Shown here piece by piece: positions 47,956 to 57,252 of a DNA stretch of 64,000 nt. How positions within the stretch are numbered: position 1 is the stretch's first letter; the number at the start of each line of letters is the position of its first letter. The notes below the pieces were generated by a model. The model saw nothing but the letters and a program-made list of their open reading frames with translations. It did no database searches and was not told the DNA's origin. Source of the stretch: Ancylobacter aquaticus (GTDB taxonomy: Bacteria; Pseudomonadota; Alphaproteobacteria; Rhizobiales; Xanthobacteraceae). The stretch lies in the NCBI RefSeq assembly GCF_004339465.1, contig NZ_SMFY01000006.1, positions 62,001 to 126,000 of the forward strand, given 5' to 3'. A program made the position numbers and the translations under genes.

Positions 47956-48274
47956 TAGAGATGCGTGAGTGCAATTTCATGCATTCGCGACCAATCGCGG
48001 CATCCCACCCCCACCAGTTGCCCGTTGCAACGGGTTGCACTGGATGCGCAGATGAACACTTAGTCTGACGAACCACGTTGTGCCCGGCACGCTGAGGCGC
48101 CGACGACGTTTCCCACTTCGACGCATGTCGTTCGTTGCAACTGGTTGCAATCCCACGATGCGGGCTGACGCAAAGGACGTAGACCAAACCTCCGCCCCTC
48201 TTTCCTCGGGCAGGGTCGCGTCACACCGCCAATCGCTGTGAGCCGTGCCACGATGGCGCGTTCCGTTGTGGCGT
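47948..48274. repeat. 468-bp-family repeat, copy R3
   Basis: It begins with GGATAGAGATGCGTG right after the IS66 remnant. It has the CATTCGCGACCAATCGCGG hairpin word, boxes at 48,023 and 48,133, and module D (ACGTAGACCAAACCTCCG, CACACCGCCAATCGC), and ends at about 48,274, where IS256 N-terminal sequence starts. The pair B-D plus the following IS256 fragment is duplicated at 51,020-51,615. Confidence 0.72.
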
Positions 48275-48612
48275 TGCGCGAGTTGTTGGAAAAGAGCCCC
48301 GACACCGATCTTCTGCGAGAGATGATTGGCTTTGCCGCGCAGCGCCTGATGGGGTTGGGGGCGCGGCCTAACCGGCGCTGGCTTTTGCGGGAAGAGCCCA
48401 GAACGGCTGGCGCAGCGCAACGGATAACGCGAGCGCGACTGGGAGATACGCGCCAGCACGGTCGAGCTACGTATTCCGAAGCTGAGGAAGCGCGCAGCCA
48501 CTTTCAGGCTCTCTCGAGCCGCGGCGCATTGGCCGAGAAGGTTCTAAGCGCCGCGATCCAGGAGGCCTATATCCAGGGCGTCTCGACCCGCTCGGTCGAC
48601 GACCTCGTCAAT
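48275..48612 (+). pseudogene. IS256 transposase N-terminal fragment (same piece as at 51.3 kb)
   Basis: It reads [26 protein letters not shown] and, after shifts, ALAEKVLSAAIQEAYIQGVS and TRSVDDLVN, where it stops. The fragment covers only the first third of the transposase and lacks all catalytic residues. Both its borders are shared with the fragment at 51,268-51,606, so the two were copied together with the flanking repeats. Confidence 0.7.
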
Positions 48613-49707
48613 GGGATAGAGGTGGGTGCGTGCCATCTCATGCATTCGCAACCAATACCGGCATCCCGCCCCGAGCGGGTTGCCCGTTGCAACTGGTTGC
48701 ACTCGATGTGCAGACGAACTCTCAGTCTGATGAACCGCGCTCTGACCTGCACGCTTAGGTGCAGACCACGTTCCCCGCTGCACTGCATGTCCTTCGTTGC
48801 AACTGGTTGCAATCCTTGTCGAGGGAATTGGCGGGCCGCGGGGCGGGATGCGACGAGGACGTAGACCAAACCTTCCCACCTCTTTGCTCGGGCAGGGTCA
48901 CTTCACACCGCCAATCGCTGTGAGCTGCGCAAAAATGGGGCGTAGCGTCGTGGTGTGGAGCGTGGAAAGCCATGGATAGGTCCATGGAAGCCGCGCATTT
49001 CCTGCCTTTCGCGCGGGCCGGCTCAGTCCGAAGTCCAAAGACGCACTTCACTGGCCAGCAGACCAAATGATGTAACATGGCGGATGTTGCCCTGAACGTG
49101 CCATTCCCTGCATTCGCGACCAGTCGCTTTATCCCCATCCCGACCCGGCAGCCGTTGCAACTGGTTGCACTGGATGCGCAGATGAACTCTTAGCCTGATC
49201 AACCGCGTTCTGACCTGCGCTAAGGCGCTGACGGCGTTCCACGCTTCAACGCATGTCGGTCGTTGCAACTGGTTGCAATCCTTGTCGAGGGAATTTGTGG
49301 GCACGATGCGGGCTGGCGCCAAGAACGTAGACCAAACCCTGCCATCTCTTAGTGCTCGGGCAGGCCACTTCACACCGTCAATCGCTTTGAGGCGCGCAAC
49401 GATGGGGCGTAGCGCCGTGGCGTTGCACGCGGAAAGAGGTTTACGGCATGCCGTGTAGCGGCTCATTCTGTGCCCTTCCCACAGGCCCGCTCCGTCGAAA
49501 GTCCCAAGAACACTTCCCCTGCCAGCAGGCCAGATAGTGTGACATGGCGGATACCACCCTATGTGTGCGTTATAGTTCATGCATTCGCGGCCAATCGCTG
49601 TATGCACATCTCTGCCGGGCTGCCCGATGCAACTGGTTGCACTGGATGCGCAGATGAACTCTTAGCCTGAAGAACCATATTGAGCCCGCACGCTGAGGCG
49701 CAGACGA
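48613..49707. repeat. 468-bp-family repeats, copies R4-R6 in tandem
   Basis: Equivalent points (the TGCxxT..CATTCGC word before module B) occur at 48,631, 49,099 and 49,566, that is, 468 and 467 bp apart, so two full units and part of a third are in direct tandem. Boxes lie at about 48,686, 48,796, 49,153 and 49,262, and a weaker one (GATGCAACTGGTTGCA) at 49,627. Frames of 60-190 codons cross these units on both strands, but they change between copies and are not credible genes. The third copy is cut at 49,708 by an IS256 end. Confidence 0.78.
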
Positions 49708-51010
49708 CGGTCGTGTCCCATGGCATGGTGTAGCTGAGAGTGGTCACCGGCGATTGCTGGAGAAGAGCCCCGACGCCGATCTCCTGCGAGAGGTGATCGG
49801 CTTTGCCGCGCAGCGCCTGATGTAATGGGGGGCGCGGCGGCCTGACTGGCGCCGGCTTTGGCGAGAAGAGCCCGGAGCGTCTAGCCCAGCGCAACGGCTA
49901 TCGCGAGCGGGACTGGGAGACGCGCGCTGGCACGGTCGAGCTGCGCATCCCCAAGCTGAGGAAGGGCCGCTACTTTCTGGGCTTCCTCGAGCCGCGCCGG
50001 ATGGCCGAGAAGGCGCTGACGGCTGTCATTACAGCCAAATGCCAAGTAATTGGCGAGGAGGCCTACATCCAGGGCATCTCGACCCGCTCGGTCGACGACC
50101 TCGTCAAGGCGATGGGCATGAGCGGCATCTCCAAGAGCCAGGTGCCGCGGCTCTGCGAGGAGATTGACGAACGGGTCCAGGCCTTCCTCGATCGTACCAT
50201 CGAGGGCGACTGGCCCTATCTCTGGATCGACGCGACCTATGTGAAGGCGCGCCGGGCCGGCCGGATCGTCTCGGTGGCAGTGATCGTCGCCGTCGGCGTC
50301 AACAGCAACGGAAGGCGCGAGGTGCTTGGGCATGGATATCGGCCCCGCCGAGGCCGAGACTTTCTGGACCGGTTTCCCGCGCAAGCTGGCGCGGCGTGGC
50401 CTGCGCGGGGTGAAGCTCGTCGTCTCCGACAGCCATGAGGGCATCAAGGCGGCCGTCTCGAAAGTCCTCACCGCGACCTGGCAGCGCTGCCGCGTCCACT
50501 TCATGAGGAACGCGCTCGCCCATGCCGGTCGCTCGGGACGGCGCGTCGTCTCGGCCTTCATCGCCACGGCGTTTGCCCAGGATTATGCTCCCGCCGCCAG
50601 CCAGCAATGGCGCAGGGTCGCCAATCAGCTCAGGCCGACGGTCCCCAAGCTCGCCGCCCTGATAGACACAGCCGAGACCAACGTGCTGGCCTACATGACC
50701 TTCCCGACGCAGCATCACGCCAAGCTGCACTCAACAAACCCGCTGGAGTGCTCAACGGCGAGATCAAGCGCCGCACTGAGGTGTCGGCATCTTCCCCAAC
50801 GAGGCCGTCATCACCAGGCTCGTCGGCGCGATCCTGCTCGAACAGAACGATGATTGGGCCCTCCAGCGCGCCCGCTACATCACGCTAGAAAGCATCGCGC
50901 CGATCAGCGATGATCCCATCGTCGACCTGCCAGCCGTGGCCACCTGACAACCCGGCCAAGCCGGCAACGCGGTGGCTCCGAGAGGCTACACCACCATCAG
51001 GGACACGGCC
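49708..51010 (+). pseudogene. IS256-family element, nearly complete, frameshifted
   Basis: The left end GTCGTGTCCCATGGCATGGT and right end CCATCAGGGACACGGCC are inverted partners. The transposase begins near 49,752 (LLEKSPDADLLREVIGFAAQ; a stop follows RLM) and continues in good condition from 50,001. It has [45 protein letters not shown] with a catalytic D, and a shift at about 50,330. It then has [37 protein letters not shown] with the second D, WQRCRVHFMRNALAHAG, and a shift near 50,748 just after STNPLE with the catalytic E. It ends SDDPIVDLPAVAT at 50,947. It is the best-preserved IS256 copy in the window, but not active. Confidence 0.8.
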
Positions 51011-51267
51011 ACACCCCACCCCGACCGGGTCGCCCGTTGCAACGGGTTGCAACGGATGCACAGATGAACTCTTAGCCTGACGAACCACGTTGTGCCCTGC
51101 ACGTTGAGGCGCAAACGACGTTTCCCGCTTCAATGCATGTCGTTCGTTGCAACTGGTTGCAATCCCACGATGCGGGCTGACGCCAAGGACGTAGACCAAA
51201 CCTCCGCCCCTCTTTCCTCGGGCAGGGGCGCGTCACACCGCCAATCGCTGGGAGCCGCGCCACGATG
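51011..51267. repeat. 468-bp-family repeat, copy R7
   Basis: Boxes at 51,036 and 51,144, then module D (ACGTAGACCAAACCTCCG) up to GCCACGATGGGGCG. It is followed at 51,268 by the IS256 N-terminal fragment exactly as in copy R3. Confidence 0.72.
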
Positions 51268-51606
51268 GGGCGTTGCGCGGTTGTTGGAAAAGAGCCCCGA
51301 CGCCGATCTTCTGCGAGAGATGATCGGCTTTGCCGCGCAGCGCCTGATGTAATGGGGGGCGCGGCGGCCTGACTGGCGCCGGCTTTTAAGGGAAGAGCCC
51401 GGAACGGCTGGCGCGGCGCAACAGATAACGCGAGCGCGACTGGGAGATGCGCGCCGGCACGGTCGAGCTACGCATTTCGAAGCTGAGGAAGCCCAGCTAC
51501 TTCCAGGCTTACTCGAGCCGCGACGCCTGGCCGAGAAGGTTCTCACCGCCGCGATCCAGAAGGACCAGATCCACGGCATCTCGACCCGCTCGGGTGACGA
51601 CCTCGT
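51268..51606 (+). pseudogene. IS256 transposase N-terminal fragment (duplicate of 48.3 kb piece)
   Basis: It reads [23 protein letters not shown] (stop), and, after shifts, [36 protein letters not shown] and [12 protein letters not shown]. It ends at the same transposase codon as the 48.3-kb fragment, and then GGATAGAGATGCGTG starts the next repeat copy. Confidence 0.7.
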
Positions 51607-52064
51607 CAATGGATAGAGATGCGTGCGTGCCATTGCATGTATTCGCGACCAATCGCGGCATCCCAACCCAACCAGGTTGCCCGTTGCAACGGGTTGCACT
51701 GGATGCGCAGATGAACTCTTCGCCTGACGAACCACCTTGTGCCCTGCACGCTGAGGCTCAGACGACTTCCCGCTTCGACGCATGTCGTTCGTTGCAACTG
51801 GTTGCAATCCTTGTCGAGGGAATTGGTGGGACGATGCGGGCTGACGCCAAGGACGTATACCAAACCTCCGCCACCTCTTTGCTCGGGCGGGTCGCGTCAC
51901 ACCGCCAATCGCTGTGAGCCGCGCTACGATGGGGCGTACCATCGTGGTGTTGAGCGTGGAAAGCCATCGACGACACCATGGACGCCGCGCATTTCCTGTC
52001 TTTCGCGCGGGCCGGCTCGGTCCGAAGTCCCAATACACACTTCACCGGCCATCAGGCCAGAGAA
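51607..52064. repeat. 468-bp-family repeat, copy R8 (full unit leading into the hairpin array)
   Basis: Modules A-prime, B (boxes at 51,682 and 51,791), D (CAAACCTCCGCC, CACACCGCCAATCGC) and C (GTGGAAAGCCATCGACG, GCGCGGGCCGGCTCGG) occur in order. The distance from its CATTCGC-equivalent word to that in the first array unit is about 470 bp. It therefore links the long repeats to the 110-bp array that follows without a break. Confidence 0.75.
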
Positions 52065-52665
52065 TGTGACATGTCAAATGTCACCATGTGCGAACGTGAC
52101 ATTTTGTGACATCCGCGACAGATCGCGGCATCCATATTCCGATGAAATTTTCGCCCGCTTGCGGCCCGGAGGCTGTGACATGTCAAAATGTCACCATGTA
52201 CGAGTATGACATTTTGTGACATCCGCGACCGACCGAGGCATCCATATTCTGATGAAGTTTTCGCCCGGTTGCCGCCCGAAGAGTGTGACATGTCAAAATG
52301 TCACCATGTGTGAGTATGACATTTTGTGACATCCACGACCGACCGCGGCATCCAAATCCTGATGAAGTTTTCGCCCCGCTGCCGCCCGGAGGATGTGACA
52401 TGTCAAAATGGCACCATGTGCGAACGTGCCATTTCGTGCCATCCGCGGCCGATCGCGGCATCCATATTCCGATGAAGTTTTCGCCCGCTTGCGGCCCGGA
52501 GGCTGTGACATGTCAAAATGTCACCATGCACGAACGTGACATTTTGTGACATCCGCGACCGATCGCGGCACCCATAGTCCGATGGAATTTTCGCCCGGTT
52601 GCCGCCGGATGAAGTGACATGGCAAATGGCACCATGTGCGAGTGTGCCAAAACCTGACACTTCAC
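52065..52665. repeat. Tandem array of 110-bp hairpin units (five full, one partial)
   Basis: Units start at 52,065, 52,174, 52,284, 52,394, 52,504 and 52,613 (partial), a period of 109-110 bp. Each starts with TGTGACATGTCA (a palindromic TGACATGTCA) and then has an inverted repeat with an 11-nt loop, for example AAAATGTCAC (52,515-52,524) and GTGACATTTT (52,536-52,545). A third GTGACAT, a CGCGA-4-TCGCG type word and the tail ATGAAGTTTTCGCCCG follow. In unit 4 both stem arms change together (TGGCAC/GTGCCA). No unique spacers are present, so this is not a CRISPR. It ends 50 bp before the DUF72 gene. Confidence 0.9.
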
Positions 52666-52716
52666 CCATCGCACATCAACCCAGCCCACTCAGTACGATG
52701 ATCGGCGAGGCACCCC

Positions 52717-53517
52717 ATGGCACATCCCGCACCCATCCGCATCGGCGTCGGCGGCTGGACCTTCGAGCCCTGGCGCGGGGTGTTCTACCCAGAAGGCCTG
52801 ACCCAGAAGCGCGAGCTGGAATATGCCGGCTCGAAGCTCACCGCCATCGAGATCAACGGCACCTATTACGGCTCGCAGAAGCCCGAGAGCTTTGCGAGAT
52901 GGCGGGCCGAGACGCCGGAAGGCTTCGTCTTCGCGCTCAAGGGCCCGCGCTTCACCACCAATCGGCGGGTGCTGAGCGAGGCGGGCGAGTCCATCGAGCG
53001 CTTTTTCAAAAGCGGCGTGACCGAGCTGAAGGAGAAGCTCGGCCCGGTGAACTGGCAGTTCATGGCAACCAAGAAATTCGACCCGGACGATTTCGAGGGC
53101 TTCCTCAAGCTGCTGCCCAAGCGCGTCGACGGCCACGATATCCGCCACGCGGTGGAGGTGCGGCACGAAAGCTTCAAGACGCCGGATTTCGTGGCGCTGG
53201 CGCGCGAATATGGCGTCGCCATCGTCCATGCCGGCGACAGCGACTTCCCCCGGATTGCCGATGTCACCGCCCCCTTCGTCTATGCCCGGATCATGGGAAC
53301 AGTGGAGGACGAGGCGCTCGGTTATGCGCCGGCGACGCTCGATGGCTGGGCCGCGGCGGCCAAAATCTGGGCGGCCGGGGAAACGCCGCCCGCATTGAAG
53401 CCGGAACTGCTCACCCCGCCGGCGAAGGTCGCGCCGCGCGAGGTGTTCCTGTTCGTCATCAGCGGCTTCAAGCCGCGCAACCCCGCCGCCGCCATGGCGC
53501 TCATCGAGCGGGTGTGA
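52717..53517 (+). CDS. DUF72 (YecE-like) family protein
   Basis: A 266-aa protein. The TIM-barrel-like DUF72 family is recognised from IRIGVGGWTFEPWRGVFYPE at the N-terminus, AIEINGTYYGSQKPESFARW, FVFALKGPRFTTNRRVLS, the central VEVRHESF and the C-terminal FVYARIMG. The biochemical function of the family is not established. The gene converges with the phosphoketolase gene, 10 bp between stops. The array of hairpin units directly upstream must contain or overlap its promoter. Confidence 0.88.
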   Translation: MAHPAPIRIGVGGWTFEPWRGVFYPEGLTQKRELEYAGSKLTAIEINGTYYGSQKPESFARWRAETPEGFVFALKGPRFTTNRRVLSEAGESIERFFKSGVTELKEKLGPVNWQFMATKKFDPDDFEGFLKLLPKRVDGHDIRHAVEVRHESFKTPDFVALAREYGVAIVHAGDSDFPRIADVTAPFVYARIMGTVEDEALGYAPATLDGWAAAAKIWAAGETPPALKPELLTPPAKVAPREVFLFVISGFKPRNPAAAMALIERV

Positions 53518-53527
53518 CGGGGGCGCG

Positions 53528-55903
53528 TTACTTGCCGCCGGACCACACCCAGTCGCGCACCTCCGGCATGTCGATGCCGTGGGCACGGATATAGCGGGCG
53601 TGCTCGGTCAGCCTGTCGCGGATCGCCTGGCGCACATGGGTGTTGGTCTTCAGCTTGGGCACCCGGTCCAACACGTCGGCGACGAGGTGGAAACGGTCGA
53701 GCCGGTTGCGCACCACCATGTCGAAGGGCGTGGTGGTGGACCCTTCCTCGACATAGCCGCGCACATGCATGTTGTCGTGGTTGGCGCGGCGATAGGCGAG
53801 GCGGTGGATGAGCCAAGGATAGCCGTGATAGGCGAAGATCACCGGCTTGTCGGTGGTGAACAGCGCGTCGAACTCCGCGTCTGAGAGCCCGTGCGGGTGC
53901 TCGGATTTCGGCTGCAGCGTCATCAGGTCGACCACGTTGACGACGCGCACCTTCAGCTCCGGGAAGAAGCCGCGTAGCAGCTCGGCGGCGGCCAGTGTCT
54001 CCAATGTGGGCACGTCGCCGGCGCAGGCCAGCACCACGTCGGGGTCGACGCCCGCGTCCGTCGAGGCCCATTCCCACATGCCGATGCCCTGCGCGCAGTG
54101 CTTGATGGCGCTGTCCATGTCGAGCCATTGCGGGGCGGGCTGCTTGCCGGCGACGATCACGTTGACCCGGTTCCATGAGCGCAGGCAGTGGTCGGTGACA
54201 TAGAGCAGCGTGTTGGCGTCGGGGGGCAGGTAGACCCGCACGATCTCCGCCTTCTTGTTCACCACATGGTCGATGAAGCCGGGGTCCTGGTGGCTGAAGC
54301 CATTATGATCCTGCCGCCAGACATGCGAGGTGAGCAGATAGTTGAGCGAGGCTATGGGCCGGCGCCATTCGACCTCCTTCGAGGATTTCAGCCATTTGGC
54401 GTGCTGGTTGAACATCGAATCGACGATGTGAATAAACGCCTCGTAGCAGGAGAACAGGCCGTGCCGGCCGGTGAGCAGATAGCCCTCCAGCCAGCCCTGG
54501 CACATATGCTCGGAGAGCATTTCCATCACCCGCCCGTCGCGGGCGAGGTGGTCGTCATAAGAGAGCGTTTCCGCGTCCCAGGCGCGGCCGGTCACCTCGA
54601 ACAGCGCCTGCAGCCGGTTGGAGGCGGTCTCGTCAGGCCCGAAGACGCGGAAGTTCTTCGAGGACTCGTTTTCCTTCATCACGTCGCGCAGGAAGCAGCC
54701 CATCACATAGGTCGATTCCAGCTCGCGATCGCCCGGCCGGGCGACTTCCACCGCGTAGTTGGTGAAGTCCGGCAGGCGCAGCGGACGGCGCAGCGCGCCG
54801 CCATTGGCGTGCGGGTTGGCGCCCATCCGCTTCACCCCTTCCGGGGCGAGCGAGGCGATCTCGGGCATCAGCCGCCCCTCTTCGTCGAACAGTTCTTCCG
54901 GTCGGTAGCTCTTCATCCAGTCTTCGAGCAGGGTCAGGTGCTCGGGCTTCGACATGTCGGAGAACGGCACCTGGTGCGAGCGCCAGAAGCCTTCCGCCTT
55001 CTTGCCATCCACCGTCTTCGGGCCGGTCCAGCCCTTGGGGCTGCGCAGCACGATCATCGGCCAGCGTGGGCGGTCGATGTCGCCGCGTTCGCGCGCAGCC
55101 TGCTGGATCGCCCGGATCTTGCCGAAGGCCTCGTCGAGCGCGGCCGCCATCGCCTGGTGCATCGGCTCGGGGTCTTCGCCCTCGACGAAGATCGGGTCGT
55201 AGCCATAGCCCTGCATCAGCGCCGCCAGCTCCTCGTGCGGGATGCGGGCGAGAATGGTCGGGTTGGCGATCTTGTAGCCGTTGAGGTGCAGGATCGGCAG
55301 CACCGCGCCGTCTTGGGCGGGGTTGAGGAATTTGTTGCCGTGCCAGGAGGTGGCGAGCGGGCCGGTCTCGGCCTCGCCGTCGCCGACCACGCAGGCGACG
55401 ATCAGCTCGGGATTGTCCAGCACCGCGCCATAGGCGTGGCTGAGCGAATAGCCGAGTTCGCCGCCTTCATGGATCGAGCCGGGGGTTTCCGGCGCGGCAT
55501 GGCTGGGAATGCCGCCGGGAAAGGAGAACTGGCGGAACAGCCGGCACAGGCCCGCCTCGTCCAGCGAGATGTCGGGATACAGCTCGCTATAGGTGCCTTC
55601 GAGATAGGTCGCCGCCACCACGCCCGGGGCGCCATGGCCGGGGCCGGCGATGAACAGCACGTCGGCGGCGGTGTCGCGGATCACGCGGTTGAGGTGGACA
55701 TAGAGGAAGTTCAGCCCCGGCGTCGTGCCCCAATGGCCGAGCAGGCGCGGCTTCACATGGTCGAGGGTCAGCTTCTCGCGCAGCAGCGGGTTGGCGAGCA
55801 GGTAGATCTGCCCGACCGAGAGGTAGTTCGCCGCGCGCCACCAGCCGTTCATGCGCTGCACGAGGTCGGGGCTGAGCGTGTCCGTCGCCGGTTGGGTCGC
55901 CAT
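53528..55903 (-). CDS. xfp: Phosphoketolase (xylulose-5-phosphate/fructose-6-phosphate)
   Basis: A 791-aa TPP enzyme cleaving xylulose-5-P (or fructose-6-P) with phosphate to acetyl-phosphate plus glyceraldehyde-3-P (or erythrose-4-P). The start at 55,903 (MATQPATD) has AGAGGA 8 bp upstream; an in-frame start 19 codons earlier lacks one. Family marks in order: [83 protein letters not shown], and [18 protein letters not shown] for the C-terminal half. The length is typical. In an autotroph with cbb genes it can shunt Calvin-cycle sugars to acetyl-phosphate; an acetate kinase or phosphotransacetylase gene is not seen next to it. Confidence 0.95.
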   Translation of the reverse strand: MATQPATDTLSPDLVQRMNGWWRAANYLSVGQIYLLANPLLREKLTLDHVKPRLLGHWGTTPGLNFLYVHLNRVIRDTAADVLFIAGPGHGAPGVVAATYLEGTYSELYPDISLDEAGLCRLFRQFSFPGGIPSHAAPETPGSIHEGGELGYSLSHAYGAVLDNPELIVACVVGDGEAETGPLATSWHGNKFLNPAQDGAVLPILHLNGYKIANPTILARIPHEELAALMQGYGYDPIFVEGEDPEPMHQAMAAALDEAFGKIRAIQQAARERGDIDRPRWPMIVLRSPKGWTGPKTVDGKKAEGFWRSHQVPFSDMSKPEHLTLLEDWMKSYRPEELFDEEGRLMPEIASLAPEGVKRMGANPHANGGALRRPLRLPDFTNYAVEVARPGDRELESTYVMGCFLRDVMKENESSKNFRVFGPDETASNRLQALFEVTGRAWDAETLSYDDHLARDGRVMEMLSEHMCQGWLEGYLLTGRHGLFSCYEAFIHIVDSMFNQHAKWLKSSKEVEWRRPIASLNYLLTSHVWRQDHNGFSHQDPGFIDHVVNKKAEIVRVYLPPDANTLLYVTDHCLRSWNRVNVIVAGKQPAPQWLDMDSAIKHCAQGIGMWEWASTDAGVDPDVVLACAGDVPTLETLAAAELLRGFFPELKVRVVNVVDLMTLQPKSEHPHGLSDAEFDALFTTDKPVIFAYHGYPWLIHRLAYRRANHDNMHVRGYVEEGSTTTPFDMVVRNRLDRFHLVADVLDRVPKLKTNTHVRQAIRDRLTEHARYIRAHGIDMPEVRDWVWSGGK

Positions 55904-56205
55904 TGCGATATCCTCTTCAGACAGGTTGCCGATAGGTGAGATAGGGCGCGGCCGCGCCATATCCCTTCGCGCCGCATCACTTTACGTCACACGCTTCAGG
56001 CCACCCTTGAGGTCGTGGCCCTCATCCCGCGCCTTCGCCGGTGACGAAGGCACCATTCGACACGTTCATGCTCTCCCTTCGTTGATCGCCGTCAAGGCGC
56101 GCACCCGTGCGGGCTCTACGGAGGGCGTCGGCAAAATCGCAGCTTGGCGGACGCCGCCAGCTGCGCCATCCTCCGGATCATCCGGTGCAACCCTATGGAG
56201 GCACG
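55904..56205. promoter_or_regulatory. Divergent intergenic region between xfp and the export operon
   Basis: 302 bp without a convincing gene. It must hold promoters for both directions. A perfect 7-bp hairpin, GCCTTCG-7-CGAAGGC, lies at 56,031-56,051. A frame upstream of the HlyD start is open but not conserved in character. Confidence 0.5.
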
Positions 56206-57252
56206 ATGGCACGCAAGCGACGGTTTCACGCTTTCCCTCTCGCTCTCCTGCTGTCGGCCTGCCTGCTGCTTCCCGCGCTGGCGCAGGAAAGTGTCGGCGA
56301 ACCGCCCGCCGGGCTGAGCTCGCGGCTGCAGGCGCTAATCGGCAAGCTCACCGGCAAGGGCCTGCCGGCGGGCATCGTCTCCAGCAATGGACGGCTCGAG
56401 GCCGAACAGGTGCTGGTCGCAGCCAAGCTCGCGGGCCGGGTGCTTGCCGTGCTGGCCGAGGAGGGCCAGACGGTGGAGGCCGGGCAGGTGGTCGCCCGCA
56501 TGGACACGTCCGAGCTGGAGGCCCAGCTCGCGGGTGCGCAGGCGCAGGTGCGCCGAGCGGAGAAGGCGGTGGCCGAGGCGGAGGCCGCCATCGCCCAGCG
56601 CGAGAGCGAGCGAACGCTGGCGCAGCAGGAGCATGAGCGCGCCTCAAAGCTGAGCCAGAGCGGCTATGGCACGGCGCAGGCGCTCGATCTGCGCCAGAGC
56701 CAGCTCAATGTCGCGCTGGCCGCGCTGCGCGCCGCGCAGGCCGGGCTCGACGAGGCCGACGCCGCCACCGATGCAGCGCGGGCGGAGGTGGCGCGCGTGC
56801 AGTCGCTGATCGACGATTCCACTCTCAAGGCACCGCGCCGGGGGCGGGTCGAATACAAGCTGGTACAGGCCGGCGAGGTGGTGGCGGCCGGCGCGCCGAT
56901 CCTCACTTTGCTGGACCTCGCCGATGTCTACATGACCGTGTTCGTGCCGGCCCGCGTTGCCGGGCGGCTGGCCATAGGCGACGAGGCGCGCATCATCCTC
57001 GATCCGGCGCCCGATTATGTGGTGCCGGCCAAGGTCAGCTTCGTCGCCACCGGCGCACAGTTCACACCGAAGGCGGTGGAAACGGCGGACGAGCGCGAGA
57101 AGCTGATGTTCCGGGTCAAGCTGCGCATCGCGCCGGAGCTGCTGCGCCAGTATGAGGACCGGGTGAAGGCCGGCGTGCGCGGCCTTGCCTATGTCCGCAC
57201 CGATCCGGCGACGCCATGGCCCGACACCCTTGGCGTCAAGCTGCCGCAATGA
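56206..57252 (+). CDS. HlyD/EmrA-family periplasmic adaptor (YhiI-like)
   Basis: A 348-aa protein. The start at 56,206 has TGGAGG 7 bp upstream. The N-terminal signal (FPLALLLSACLLLPALAQ) contains LSAC, so a lipoprotein or a SPase-I-cleaved protein are both possible. The biotinyl-lipoyl half motifs flank a long coiled-coil of about 130 residues (AQAQVRRAEKAVAEAEAAIA, DEADAATDAARAEVARVQSL). The second half (STLKAPRRGRVEYKLVQAGE) and a beta-barrel region follow. It links an inner-membrane ABC transporter to an outer-membrane channel. Its stop overlaps the next ATG (57,249-57,252), forming an operon with the transporter. Confidence 0.9.
   Translation: MARKRRFHAFPLALLLSACLLLPALAQESVGEPPAGLSSRLQALIGKLTGKGLPAGIVSSNGRLEAEQVLVAAKLAGRVLAVLAEEGQTVEAGQVVARMDTSELEAQLAGAQAQVRRAEKAVAEAEAAIAQRESERTLAQQEHERASKLSQSGYGTAQALDLRQSQLNVALAALRAAQAGLDEADAATDAARAEVARVQSLIDDSTLKAPRRGRVEYKLVQAGEVVAAGAPILTLLDLADVYMTVFVPARVAGRLAIGDEARIILDPAPDYVVPAKVSFVATGAQFTPKAVETADEREKLMFRVKLRIAPELLRQYEDRVKAGVRGLAYVRTDPATPWPDTLGVKLPQ

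Noticed and set aside
48544..48879. Frames of 60-190 codons crossing the 468-bp repeats on both strands (for example 48544-48879, 49023-49607, 51606-51863)
   Set aside because: The repeats lack stops in several frames at once. The frames are not conserved in extent between copies and encode no family; the repeat structure explains them.
52065..52665. CRISPR array
   Set aside because: The repeat is 109-110 bp and the units are alike over their whole length. There are no unique spacers and no cas genes in the window.
54188..55939. 583-codon plus-strand frame opposite phosphoketolase
   Set aside because: Antisense shadow; the phosphoketolase on the other strand is unambiguous.
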